Notes under the pieces: model-generated
Seen by the model: only the letters and a program-made list of their open reading frames with translations
Databases searched by the model: none
What the model was told of the DNA's origin: nothing
Shown here: positions 32,387 to 40,411 of the stretch, piece after piece
Layout of the letters: each line of letters opens with the position of its first letter
Numbering within the stretch: position 1 is the stretch's first letter
Translations under genes and position numbers: made by a program
Source of the DNA: Clostridia bacterium
Lineage (GTDB): Bacteria; Bacillota; Clostridia; Christensenellales; Aristaeellaceae
Direction: 5' to 3'
Assembly: GCA_017516305.1 (NCBI GenBank)
Contig: JAFXDB010000091.1
Coordinates: forward strand, 1 to 45,451
DNA: 45,451 bases

Positions 32387-32821
32387 TTATTCTTCCGTCA
32401 CCAGGAACTTGCCCAGCAGCCGGTTCAGCGTCGCTTTTTCCTCGGCATCCAGCGGACATGCAGCGGCCATTTCCCCCGGTACATGCGCCACCCTGTCCCG
32501 CAGGGCCAGGCCCTCGTCGGTAATGGTCACCAGCAGCACACGCTCGTCCGTGGAGCAGCGGCGGCGGGTAATGTAGCCGACAGCCTCCAGGTGCTTGAGC
32601 ACCGGGGTCAGCGTACCGGAGTCCAGGTACAGGCGGCGGCCCAGGTCGCGCACGCTCACCGTGCCCTCCGCCCAGATCACCATCAGCGTGATATACTGCG
32701 TGTAGGTCAGCCCCACTGCATCCAGATGGGGACGATAACGCTTGATGACCTCACGGGAGCAGGCATAAAGGGGGAAGCAGAGCTGATTCTCCAGCCGCAT
32801 GGCATCATAGTTCTCGGACAT
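32387..32821 (-). CDS. OhrR-like MarR-family regulator
   Basis: 144 residues from the second ATG, which sits six bases behind GGAGGT; the first ATG touches it. The N terminus LENQLCFPLYACSRE contains Cys15, the position of the peroxide-sensing Cys in Bacillus OhrR. The winged helix follows (VSVRDLGRRLYLDSGTLTPV, then RRCSTDERVLLVTIT). It probably represses genes until organic peroxides oxidise Cys15. No ohr gene is adjacent in the window. An inverted repeat at 32837-32854 suits autorepression. Confidence 0.9.
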   Translation of the reverse strand: MSENYDAMRLENQLCFPLYACSREVIKRYRPHLDAVGLTYTQYITLMVIWAEGTVSVRDLGRRLYLDSGTLTPVLKHLEAVGYITRRRCSTDERVLLVTITDEGLALRDRVAHVPGEMAAACPLDAEEKATLNRLLGKFLVTEE

Positions 32822-32836
32822 AAGCATACCTCCATA

Positions 32837-32854
32837 AAATTACATTCGTTATTT
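32837..32854. promoter_or_regulatory. Candidate operator of the OhrR-like regulator
   Basis: An AAATTAC-ATTC-GTTATTT inverted repeat (6 of 7 pairs) lies just after the predicted transcription start of the regulator gene, where binding would block its own transcription. Confidence 0.5.
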
Positions 32855-32865
32855 ATGTTTTCCTT

Positions 32866-32894
32866 ATTATACTCGTATTTGCATGATTTTGCAA
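32866..32894 (-). promoter_or_regulatory. Promoter of the OhrR-like regulator
   Basis: On the minus strand TTGCAA (32889-32894), 17-bp spacer, TATAAT (32866-32871). Confidence 0.75.
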
Positions 32895-32957
32895 GCCCTC
32901 AATCGGATTTTTCCCGGCTGTGTTCCTGTATGTTTCAGGTTTTCTGAATCCGGACGC

Positions 32958-32997
32958 AAATGCACCGGCAGACTGAACAGCCTTGCCGGTGCATTTT
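32958..32997. terminator. Terminator after the GH42 gene
   Basis: A perfect 13-bp stem AAATGCACCGGCA/TGCCGGTGCATTT (32958-32970 with 32984-32996) with T runs on each side. Confidence 0.75.
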
Positions 32998-33027
32998 GAT
33001 TCATTCACATGTCTCTGTCAGGGGCAC

Positions 33028-35049
33028 TTATTCAGCATTTTTCAGCACCATTACGCCATTGACGCCCAGCTCAAACGTGCCGGACACGTTCCCGCCGGTC
33101 AGCAGGTCGGTATATTGGCCGCCGAGGGTCACCTGCTGCGCCTTGCCGGAGTAATTCTGCAGGAAGACGGCGCCGCCGCGCTCGGTGGCGATGACGCCCT
33201 CGGGCAGCGTATCCGTCAGGGCACGGGGCAGGGCCAGCTCCGCCGCAATGTCGGCATAGATGGCGTCCAGGGCGGCCTGCTCCGCCTTGGCGGCCAGGTA
33301 GTAAGCCGTGCCCGCACCAAAGCGGTTCCGCGTCAGGCAGGGCATACCGGCGTAGAAATCCTCCGCATACACGCCCAGGGCCTCCGCGCCATGCATCTCC
33401 GGGATCTCGCACAGCTCGCGGATGGCGTAGCGGCGGCCGTCGTTCATGGCCAGAGCCTGCACATCCTCCGGGAAGAGGGCGTCCAGCTCCGTCGCCCGCA
33501 CGCCCAGCACGTCGATGAGCCCATGGGGCGCGCCGCCCAGCCAGGCGTTGCCGGTCTCGTCCACCACGCCGGAGAACCAGGTCATCAGGAGCGTGCCGCC
33601 CTTTTCCACAAAGGCGCGGAGCTTCTGCGCGAAGGACTCCTTCAGCATGAACAGCATCGGGCAGATGACCAGCTGATAGCGGCTGAGGTCGGTGCAGTCC
33701 CGCTCGTCGCGGAAATCCACATTCACGCCCAGCTGCCACAGGCTCCGGTAGTGCATGTTCACCGTGTCGAAGTACTGCATGTTCTTCGCCTGACCGGTCT
33801 GGGCGTAGTCAATGGCCCACCAGTTGCTCCAGTCGTAGATGATGCAGGCCTTCGCGGGCTGCTTCTCCTTGCCGTAGAGGGGCGCCTGCAGGGCCTCCAG
33901 GGCCTTGCCTACCTGAGTCACGTCGCGGAAGACGCGGGTGTCGCTCCGCCCGTCGTGATCCACCACCGCGCCGTGGAACTGCTCCGCCGCGCCGCGGCCC
34001 TTGCGCCACTGGAAATACAGCACGCTCTCGCTGCCATGAGCCAGGGCCTGCATGGAGGACAGCAGGTGCATTCCGGGCCGCTTGAGCTTGTTGACGGGCT
34101 TCCAGTTCACCTGGGAGGGGGTAGACTCCATCAGGATGAAGGGCTGATCCTTGAAGGAGCGCATCATGTCGTGGTTCATGGCGAATTCCGCCGCCCGGGC
34201 TACGTCATCGCCGGAGTGCCACATGGGGTAGCTGTCCCAGGACACCACGTCCATGCCCTCAGCCAGGTCGAAATAGTCGTAATCCCAGAAGCGCTCCATC
34301 AGGTTGGCCGTCACCTTCAGGTCGGGGTTAACCGCCTGCACGGCCTCCTTCTCGGCCATCATGAAGGTCTTGCACTGCCAGGTGGAGAAGCGCCGCCAGT
34401 CGATGTACATGCCGTTGGTGCTGGTTTCGCCCAGGCCGCCGGGGGCCTCCACCTGGCTCCAGTCCGTGTAGCGGTGGGACCAGAAGGTGGTCCACCAGGC
34501 CTGGTTCAGGTTGGCCAGCGTGCCGTACTTCTCCTTCAGCCAGCCGCGCCACTTCTCCTGGCACAGGGGACACCAGCAGCTGCCGCTCATCTCGTTGGAC
34601 AAGTGCCAGAGGATAACGGCGGGGTGGTTGGCGTAGCGCTGGGCCAGGCGGGTATCCAGCTCCCGCACCTTGCGGCGGTACACGGGGGACGTGAGGCAGT
34701 GGTTGTGCCGTCCGCCGAAGTGATAGCGCTGATAATGGTCGTTGACGCGCAGCACCTCGGGGTACTTTTGCGCCATCCAGGCCGGACGCGCGCCGCTGGG
34801 CGTGGCGAGGATGACGCGGATGCCGCCCTTCCACAGCCGGTCGATCACCTCATCCAGCCAGGCGAAGTCATACACGCCGTCCTCGGGCTCCAGGCGTGCC
34901 CAGGAGAAAATACCGATGGACACGCAGTTGACATGGGCCTCATGCATCAGCTCCACGTCGCGGTCAAGGATGTCGGGGCGGTCGAGCCACTGGTCGGGGT
35001 TGTAGTCGCCGCCGTGCAGGAAGTTCGGGAATTTCGGGGTGAAGGACAT
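33028..35049 (-). CDS. Glycoside hydrolase family 42 beta-galactosidase
   Basis: 673 residues from the ATG behind GGAGGT. An A-type TIM barrel (residues of about 10-390) carries the acid/base Glu153 in LWHLSNEMSG and the nucleophile Glu308 in FILMESTPSQVNW. The GH42 zinc site is present: C118 with C158, C160 and C163 (SCWCPLCQ). A Rossmann-like trimerisation domain (about 395-610, ACIIYDWSNWWAIDYAQ) and a short beta domain follow. No signal peptide, so it cleaves imported beta-galactosides, perhaps from plant galactan. Single gene, well separated from its neighbours. Confidence 0.95.
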   Translation of the reverse strand: MSFTPKFPNFLHGGDYNPDQWLDRPDILDRDVELMHEAHVNCVSIGIFSWARLEPEDGVYDFAWLDEVIDRLWKGGIRVILATPSGARPAWMAQKYPEVLRVNDHYQRYHFGGRHNHCLTSPVYRRKVRELDTRLAQRYANHPAVILWHLSNEMSGSCWCPLCQEKWRGWLKEKYGTLANLNQAWWTTFWSHRYTDWSQVEAPGGLGETSTNGMYIDWRRFSTWQCKTFMMAEKEAVQAVNPDLKVTANLMERFWDYDYFDLAEGMDVVSWDSYPMWHSGDDVARAAEFAMNHDMMRSFKDQPFILMESTPSQVNWKPVNKLKRPGMHLLSSMQALAHGSESVLYFQWRKGRGAAEQFHGAVVDHDGRSDTRVFRDVTQVGKALEALQAPLYGKEKQPAKACIIYDWSNWWAIDYAQTGQAKNMQYFDTVNMHYRSLWQLGVNVDFRDERDCTDLSRYQLVICPMLFMLKESFAQKLRAFVEKGGTLLMTWFSGVVDETGNAWLGGAPHGLIDVLGVRATELDALFPEDVQALAMNDGRRYAIRELCEIPEMHGAEALGVYAEDFYAGMPCLTRNRFGAGTAYYLAAKAEQAALDAIYADIAAELALPRALTDTLPEGVIATERGGAVFLQNYSGKAQQVTLGGQYTDLLTGGNVSGTFELGVNGVMVLKNAE

Positions 35050-35129
35050 GGGGCACCTCCGTTTGTCGGTCGTTGATGATTCCATTTTACCGGGTTCTGC
35101 CCGTTTTGTAAAGCAGGAAACGGCGCAAC

Positions 35130-35236
35130 GACGCCGCATCTTCCCTTTCAAGGCTTCGATGCAGCCGCACCGGCGGGGAAGGTTTCTGCGCCATGCCATA
35201 CAAGCCATTCCCTGACTTTCCGTGAAGATCCCAAAA
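35130..35236 (-). repeat. Dispersed repeat, copy B (about 105 bp)
   Basis: Counterpart of 8973-9080: GACGCCGCATCTTCCC, GGCTTCGATGCAGCCGCA, a variable middle, then ACTTTCCGTGAA. As with copy A, it follows a terminator on the minus strand. Confidence 0.7.
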
Positions 35237-35271
35237 CAAGAAAGCGCCGCTGTGAAAACTCACAGCAGCGC
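35237..35271 (-). terminator. Terminator beyond yebC
   Basis: A 12-bp stem with one mismatch (35244-35255 with 35260-35271, loop AAAC); on the minus strand TTTCTTGTTTTG follows. It lies about 210 bp after the yebC stop, beyond two repeats. Confidence 0.65.
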
Positions 35272-35281
35272 CACGAAAAGC

Positions 35282-35316
35282 AATTCCGGATTCAGAATTC
35301 CGCATTCTGAATTCAT
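35282..35316. repeat. AATTCCG-type intergenic repeat, copy 4
   Basis: AATTCCGGATTCAGAATTCC, then GCATTCTGAATTC: a diverged copy of the element at 591-630. Confidence 0.6.
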
Positions 35317-35353
35317 TGGGAACCTCTGGAACCTGACGCGCTTGATGTTGAGT

Positions 35354-35441
35354 TGAATTTGTGTCAGATGCAAAATGCAAAAACCGAAGGTTTACTGGAG
35401 GTAAATCGAGGTTTTTGCATGACGCAGATGGCGCAAATTCA
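35354..35441. repeat. 88-bp palindromic element
   Basis: Outer arms TGAATTTG/CAAATTCA (35354-35361 with 35434-35441), inner perfect arms ATGCAAAAACC/GGTTTTTGCAT (35375-35385 with 35410-35420) and a small TTTAC/GTAAA tip. It would fold into one long hairpin in the yebC trailer. Confidence 0.7.
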
Positions 35442-35480
35442 GCCAACAACAGGCGATGGCAGGTTTTAGAGGCTGCCAAT

Positions 35481-36227
35481 TTACTCCTCCTCGTCCTCCT
35501 CGGGCAGCTCGGCGTTGTGGTAGACGTTCTGCACGTCGTCGTTCTCCTCGAGCATTTCCAGCATCTTGGTGATGGACTTGAGGGTATCCTCATCGTTGAT
35601 AGCCACGGTATTCTGGGGAATCATGCCCACCTCAGCGGAGAGGAAGGTGATGCCCTGGGCCTCCAGCGCCTCGCGCACGGCGGAGAAGTCGTTGGGGGCG
35701 GTGGTGATCTCGAACACGTCGTCCTCGGCGGTCATGTCCTCGGCGCCAGCGTCCAGCGCCATCATCATCAGCTCCTCCTCATCCATGCCGGGGGCCTTCT
35801 CCACCACCAGCACGCCCTTCTCGTCAAACATGAAGGAAACGGAGCCGGTAGTACCCATGTTGCCGCCATTCTTGGCAAAGCAGTGGCGGACGTCGGAGGC
35901 GGTGCGGTTGCGGTTGTCGGTGATGGTGGTGACGATCACGGCCACGCCGCCGGGGGCATAGCCTTCATAGGTGATCTCCTCGTACACCACGTTGGACAGC
36001 TCGCCGCTGGCCTTCTGGATGGAGCGCTTGATGTTGTCATTGGGCATGTTGTTGGCCTTGGCCTTGGCAATGATATCGCGCAGCTTGGTGTTGTTGTCGG
36101 GGTTGGGGCCGCCGGCACGCACAGCGATGGCGATTTCACGGCCAATCTTGGTGAAGATCGCGCCGCGGGCAGCGTCAGCCTTGCCCTTCTTGGCCTGGAT
36201 ATTATGCCATTTGGAATGTCCGGACAT
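35481..36227 (-). CDS. yebC: YebC/PmpR/TACO1 family protein
   Basis: 248 residues, full length. It begins [20 protein letters not shown], the family hallmark, and has [20 protein letters not shown] and [16 protein letters not shown]. Older literature calls these transcription regulators; more recent work links the family to translation of proline-rich stretches on the ribosome. The C terminus is very acidic (PEEDEEE). AGGAGGT precedes the ATG. Single gene. Confidence 0.96.
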   Translation of the reverse strand: MSGHSKWHNIQAKKGKADAARGAIFTKIGREIAIAVRAGGPNPDNNTKLRDIIAKAKANNMPNDNIKRSIQKASGELSNVVYEEITYEGYAPGGVAVIVTTITDNRNRTASDVRHCFAKNGGNMGTTGSVSFMFDEKGVLVVEKAPGMDEEELMMMALDAGAEDMTAEDDVFEITTAPNDFSAVREALEAQGITFLSAEVGMIPQNTVAINDEDTLKSITKMLEMLEENDDVQNVYHNAELPEEDEEE

Positions 36228-36338
36228 GGGTGTTACCTCCTGTATATAAAAGCAGATTCAGACTTGCAACGCTTTATTATAGCACCATCCGGCTGCATGC
36301 GTCAAGGGAAAATCGGGATTTTACCTGCCGCCGGGCCA

Positions 36339-38276
36339 TCAGGCAACGAACTGCACCTCGCTGTCCCGCAGGAGAGTGGCAAGGTTGCCGTCAATCAGCT
36401 CGCTGATCTGGCGGGTCATGTCGGCCACGAAGTCCCCGTCCGCCGTCAGGGCGGAGCAGATGCTCTGGGCCGTGCGCTCCTGGTTGCGCGGGGTGGTGAT
36501 GGCGCTCTCGGCAAAGAGCAGGCGCAGGGGCTTGGGGATGCGCAGGTTCATCACCGTTGCGCGGACAACGCCGCTGCCCAGAATCCCCGCCGCCAGGGCG
36601 ATGATGATGCCCACGAATACGCCCACGGGGCCGCTGGCGATCAGCGCCGCCCCCGAGCCGCCGCAGAGCATCGCCAGCACGATGCCGGTCACCAGGGTCA
36701 CAATGGTCTGCACGATGACCACGAAGGAGGCCGCCACGTTGGCGCCGGAAATCTCCTCGTCGCCGCTGCCCAGGCGGATGCGGCCGCTGTGCAGGCGGCC
36801 CAGAGACACGCCATGCGCACGGGCGATATCGTCCAGGGCAGTCTGCACATGGTTCATCAGCGCCTGTGTCCAGGGCTTCACAGCCCCCTGGATGACCTGC
36901 TGCCCCTCTGCGCTGCGCAGATAGGCGGCGATGGCCCCGCCCGTGCGGTCCTCAAAGTCCTTCAGCGTTTCCAGCTGACCCTCCCGCCACATGCGGAAGG
37001 TCTGCAGCACGCATTTCTTCATCAGCTTCTCGCCCAGGGCCTGGGCAACGGAGGCAATCAGCCCGTCCATGTTCTCCGTGACCAGGTTTTCCACCGCATC
37101 GCTGGCAATGTAGGCGCGCATCTCGCTCAGCAGCCGCGCCGCGCCCTCGTCCACGCTGCCCGCCCAGGCAAGGCCGCGGGCAATGTCGAATTCCGGCTCG
37201 TCTGACACAATGACAGCGGAATGGGTGAACTCCTCCTCGCACATTTCCCGGAAGAAGCGCATGCGGGAGGGGCCGCCGGTGAGGATGACGATCTTCGGTT
37301 CCCGCTCCCGGATGCGCTGATGCACATTCTTGAGCGTGTTGCTCAGGCGGGACTCGAAGGACATGCCGTCCAGCAGGGGATGGGGGCGGGAAATGATATG
37401 GAACTGAACGATCTCCGGATCCAGGCGGATGTTCAGGCCGCTGACGCCGGGGAGGCCCGGGATGCGGATGAATTTCTCCAGCGCCTCGCCGGTGGCAAAG
37501 TAATGCTCCTCGTGCTGGAAATAGCGCTCCTTGAGGGCGCGGGCCTCCAGCATGATGCGGCTGTACCAGGCAGGATTGCGCTGCAGGAAGTCCTGCAGCG
37601 TGGCCGACGCCGCCGGGTCGCACATGCTGCGCAGGGCATGCTGCACGATCATCTCGTCCATCAGGCCTCCGCCCAGCTTCACGTCGCCCACGACCTCCAC
37701 GCTGTGCTCCTCGCCGTCGCAGACATAGGCCAGATCCAGCGTGGAGGAGCCGATGTCGATCACCAGCACGCAGTCCTCGATCATGGCGGCGTCCACGCCG
37801 TCCATGCGGCGGCGCAGCGCAGTCTCAAAGGCCGCCCGGGATTCCGAGGCCAGGCGGACATTGGGCATTCCCGCCTCCGTCAGCAGATGGCGGTAGCGGG
37901 CGCGGGCCTCCTCCTTCCACCCGGCAGGGCAGCCCACGATAAAGCAGGCCTGCTCCGGGTCGTCCACTATATCACGGACGGCCTCGTTCTGCCGCAGCGC
38001 GTTCATCACGCCCTGGGCAAAGTGCCGGATGGCTTCGTTGATCTCCGGCCTGTCCTCCAGGAAGTGCCGCTTGAAGCACACCTGCAGGTTCGTCAGCGCC
38101 GGGTTGTCCGCCGAGGCAAGGCTGCCCACCATGGGCACATCACCCATCATGGCCACGGCTGAAATAAAGCTCAGCCGCCCCGCCACGGCGATGGGCGTGG
38201 GCTCGTTGGCAGTGATATCGCGGCTCCAGGTGACGCAGCTTTCGCCGTCGCCCAGATCAAATCCGAAATAATACAT
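36339..38276 (-). CDS. Hsp70-like ATPase with C-terminal membrane hairpin
   Basis: 645 residues. The actin/Hsp70 ATPase fold fills about 1-385: phosphate-1 YFGFDLGDGESCVTW (3-17), phosphate-2 VLVIDIGSSTLDLAYV (170-185) and adenosine motif IVILTGGPSRMRFF (329-342). The canonical beta-sandwich substrate domain of DnaK is absent. Instead there is a helical region and two closely spaced hydrophobic helices (about 515-538 and 542-572), then a cytoplasmic tail. No DnaJ or GrpE gene is nearby. It lies 33 bp after a two-pass membrane protein in one operon. It may be an ATP-driven membrane assembly or remodelling factor; the role is unknown. Confidence 0.82.
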   Translation of the reverse strand: MYYFGFDLGDGESCVTWSRDITANEPTPIAVAGRLSFISAVAMMGDVPMVGSLASADNPALTNLQVCFKRHFLEDRPEINEAIRHFAQGVMNALRQNEAVRDIVDDPEQACFIVGCPAGWKEEARARYRHLLTEAGMPNVRLASESRAAFETALRRRMDGVDAAMIEDCVLVIDIGSSTLDLAYVCDGEEHSVEVVGDVKLGGGLMDEMIVQHALRSMCDPAASATLQDFLQRNPAWYSRIMLEARALKERYFQHEEHYFATGEALEKFIRIPGLPGVSGLNIRLDPEIVQFHIISRPHPLLDGMSFESRLSNTLKNVHQRIREREPKIVILTGGPSRMRFFREMCEEEFTHSAVIVSDEPEFDIARGLAWAGSVDEGAARLLSEMRAYIASDAVENLVTENMDGLIASVAQALGEKLMKKCVLQTFRMWREGQLETLKDFEDRTGGAIAAYLRSAEGQQVIQGAVKPWTQALMNHVQTALDDIARAHGVSLGRLHSGRIRLGSGDEEISGANVAASFVVIVQTIVTLVTGIVLAMLCGGSGAALIASGPVGVFVGIIIALAAGILGSGVVRATVMNLRIPKPLRLLFAESAITTPRNQERTAQSICSALTADGDFVADMTRQISELIDGNLATLLRDSEVQFVA

Positions 38277-38309
38277 AAGCTTCCTCCGTTTTTTGCATGG
38301 GAAGGAAAA

Positions 38310-39101
38310 TCAGGCCCCCGGGCGCAGATAAAGCCCCCGCTTGTGCACCACGCCGTTCTCACGGCTGCGGATAGCAGGCCAGCGCATGCCCTCGGGGCAG
38401 TCGGCAGGCATGATGTCAAAAAGCGCGGCGGTTTCCTCGCTGTAAGCAACCGGCTCCAGCCCCCGCTCCAGCAGCGTCATCTTCAGCACTGACAGCGGAT
38501 AGGACAGCAGCTGCGGCTCGGGGATGTCCAGAGCTGCCTCGCACAGGGCGCAGTACAGCTCCACCGCGTCCGCGCCCACGTCCTGGCGCTCCCGTACCAG
38601 GGTCACGGCCTGACGCTCGGCGATGCTGGCGGCGTCCACGGCGATACGATCCGTCTGCCGGTGCAGGAAGCGCGTCATGTCCGTTTCCTCCACAAAGGGC
38701 TCATGCACCTCCGGCAGCACCGGACGGCGACGGCTGCGCAGCGCCGGATGGGTCAGCCGCACAAGGGCCAGCAGCGTCGCCGCGATCCCCGCCGCCACCG
38801 CAGGAACCTGCATTTGAAGCAGCACAAAGGTCAGCAGCAGCACCATCAGCAGCAGCTCCGCCAGCGGATGGGTCATGATGCCCAGCGCCTTCCCCGGCTC
38901 CGCAATCTCCTCCACACAGGGCGTTCCCATGTCCAGCTGCACGATGGACAGGTACTCCAGCGCCCCCTTCTGCCGGGCATAAAGGGTCTTGAGCAGCTTC
39001 TTCTGCTCCTCGTCGCGGGCATTGTCCAGCGCCTGACGGAGCTGGTCATCCAGGTAGCTCTCCGCCATCAGCCGGCCCTGCCCCAGGCTCATTTTGTCCA
39101 C
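38310..39101 (-). CDS. Two-pass membrane protein, partner of the Hsp70-like ATPase
   Basis: 263 residues if the GTG at 39101 is used, which lies 7 bases behind AAGGGG; the next choice is the ATG at 39092. The N-terminal helical part (YLDDQLRQALDNARDEEQKK) is followed by two membrane segments (about 79-97 and 99-116) and a soluble C-terminal domain of about 145 residues (FLHRQTDRIAVDAASIAERQ, then GVVHKRGLYLRPG). First gene of the operon. No known family; the shared membrane location suggests a complex with the ATPase. Confidence 0.75.
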   Translation of the reverse strand: MDKMSLGQGRLMAESYLDDQLRQALDNARDEEQKKLLKTLYARQKGALEYLSIVQLDMGTPCVEEIAEPGKALGIMTHPLAELLLMVLLLTFVLLQMQVPAVAAGIAATLLALVRLTHPALRSRRRPVLPEVHEPFVEETDMTRFLHRQTDRIAVDAASIAERQAVTLVRERQDVGADAVELYCALCEAALDIPEPQLLSYPLSVLKMTLLERGLEPVAYSEETAALFDIMPADCPEGMRWPAIRSRENGVVHKRGLYLRPGA

Positions 39102-39137
39102 AGGGATTCCCCTTTCACAGCAGATTCTGTCGCCATC

Positions 39138-39167
39138 ATTGTACAATAGCCGCCATCAGTATGTCAA
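39138..39167 (-). promoter_or_regulatory. Promoter of the Hsp70-like operon
   Basis: On the minus strand a perfect TTGACA (39162-39167), 18-bp spacer, TACAAT (39138-39143). Confidence 0.65.
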
Positions 39168-39333
39168 CCTGCGCCATCAGGACGCCGCTTCCCGGCATGG
39201 ACGGATCGGTGGTTGACCTCCCCCGTACCTTCCACAACGCACCTGCCGCATTTATTCCCCGTTTTTCCGTTTTTTCCCTGTTCTTGACAAACTTTTTCCT
39301 TGCTGGGGGGTTTCATTTCTCAGACATATCGTG

Positions 39334-39339
39334 TATAAT
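39334..39339 (+). promoter_or_regulatory. -10 element of ireB
   Basis: A perfect TATAAT 34 bp upstream of the GTG start. No good -35 box is at the normal distance; a TTGACA at 39284-39289 is too far upstream. Confidence 0.5.
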
Positions 39340-39372
39340 AGGTTTTGAATGATTCACCGGGAGGTGCAGAAC

Positions 39373-39636
39373 GTGGACAGGTTTGAAACGACAAAGCTTC
39401 AGCCCCTGCAGGATTCGGGCAACAAGGCACAGGATATCCTGATGTATGTGTACAATGCGCTGCAGGCCAAGGGCTACGATCCCATCACGCAGCTGGTGGG
39501 GTACATCATCTCCGGCGATCCGACCTACATCACCAGCCACAACAGCGCCCGTAGCATGATCTGCCGCCTGGAGCGGGACGAGATCCTGGAGGAGCTGGTT
39601 CGCTTCTATCTGGCAGGACATTCCCCCCGCAGCTGA
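39373..39636 (+). CDS. ireB: IreB family regulatory phosphoprotein
   Basis: 87 residues from the GTG at 39373, six bases behind GGGAGGTG; this gives the usual family length and the usual start (MDRFETTKL). Hallmarks: [34 protein letters not shown] and [15 protein letters not shown]. The Thr-Thr pair near the N terminus matches the site phosphorylated by the PASTA kinase IreK in Enterococcus, where IreB restrains cephalosporin resistance. In many relatives it sits beside ruvX; here it stands alone with its own promoter and terminator. Confidence 0.93.
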   Translation: MDRFETTKLQPLQDSGNKAQDILMYVYNALQAKGYDPITQLVGYIISGDPTYITSHNSARSMICRLERDEILEELVRFYLAGHSPRS

Positions 39637-39704
39637 GCCGTCAGTCCCCTGATGGCAGCGGGCTTATTCGCTGTGCGCATCACAGCCGGCTTCCGTTCAT
39701 CCCG

Positions 39705-39737
39705 GGCAAACCTCGCATTCGGAGGTTTGCCTTTTTT
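39705..39737 (+). terminator. Terminator of ireB
   Basis: A perfect 10-bp stem GGCAAACCTC/GAGGTTTGCC (39705-39714 with 39722-39731) and six Ts. Confidence 0.85.
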
Positions 39738-39766
39738 GCTGCCCTTCCTCACCCGGGCACAGCACA

Positions 39767-40099
39767 TCAATGCCGCTGCGCATACGTCAGCAGCAGCTCG
39801 AGAAATTCACCCACGCTCGGCGCCAGCCGCAGCGGATACGCCGCCAGATCACATACGCCCTGCTGATTGACGTTCCAGGCCCTTTGTACCACCGTGCGCA
39901 GATTCCTCTCCACCTGCTGCCAGCGACAGCCATGCTGGTTGGCCAGCGGCTGATACACGCCCTGACGCAGCCGGATCGCCTCACACTCCCTGCTGGCAGC
40001 ATCCAGCAGCACGATTGCCTCCGTCAACATGCTGCATCCCTGATAGCGTCGGGTCACGCCCAGGCTTTCCAGCAGTGAGACAAGTTCCATCTCCCCCAT
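39767..40099 (-). CDS. Second stand-alone Spo0A-C-like protein
   Basis: 110 residues from the ATG at 40099, nine bases behind AAGGAG. The entire protein aligns by eye with the Spo0A DNA-binding domain: LLESLGVTRRYQGCSMLTEA, then GVYQPLANQHGCRW, the recognition-helix segment QQVERNLRTVVQRAW, and the end APSVGEFLELLLTY. It is more diverged than the one at 7999-8511 and has no receiver or any other domain. A TATAAT lies about 70 bp upstream. Likely a small DNA-binding regulator; the target is unknown. Confidence 0.8.
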   Translation of the reverse strand: MGEMELVSLLESLGVTRRYQGCSMLTEAIVLLDAASRECEAIRLRQGVYQPLANQHGCRWQQVERNLRTVVQRAWNVNQQGVCDLAAYPLRLAPSVGEFLELLLTYAQRH

Positions 40100-40165
40100 T
40101 TGTAATGACTCCTTCTTCCTTTGCAACGATGATTTTCGCTTCTTTTGATGCATCTATGAGACAAC

Positions 40166-40357
40166 ATCATTATATATCAATTCCTTTCGAACAAACACAG
40201 CCCATAAGAACGATAGCCCGATATTTCTAAATTTTCTCACGGCAGAATCATTCTTTTTGAACCATTTTCATCTACAAGCATTATTTTCACCCTCCATGGC
40301 GCAGCAATCCCGCCCTGCATGGCCCTCCCTCCCGGCCAACCATCCTCTTCAGGGCAC
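40166..40357. other. AT-rich intergenic stretch
   Basis: It carries the TATAAT box of the Spo0A-C-like gene (complement of 40170-40175) and otherwise no gene, strong hairpin or repeat that I can see. Confidence 0.4.
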
Positions 40358-40393
40358 AAAAAAACCTGGCAGCCCACTCCGGGACATGCCAGG
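40358..40393 (-). terminator. Terminator of the MATE gene
   Basis: On the minus strand CCTGGCA pairs with TGCCAGG (40387-40393 with 40365-40371), followed by seven Ts. Confidence 0.8.
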
Positions 40394-40411
40394 AATTTGT
40401 GATCGGAAACC

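Larger units (their letters stand above)
35050..35480. other. Repeat-filled spacer between GH42 and yebC
   Basis: I see no credible gene in this 431-bp stretch. In order it holds the GH42 leader, dispersed repeat copy B, a terminator, an AATTCCG-type repeat, and a large palindromic element. A minus-strand open frame runs through it but only reads repeats and an out-of-frame piece of yebC. Confidence 0.7.

Noticed and set aside
32983..35076. 697-codon plus-strand open frame opposite GH42
   Set aside because: Antisense to a GH42 gene with complete catalytic and zinc residues; the frame is open because of base composition.
35087..35593. 168-codon minus-strand frame after yebC
   Set aside because: It reads an out-of-frame part of yebC and then several intergenic repeats; no ribosome site.
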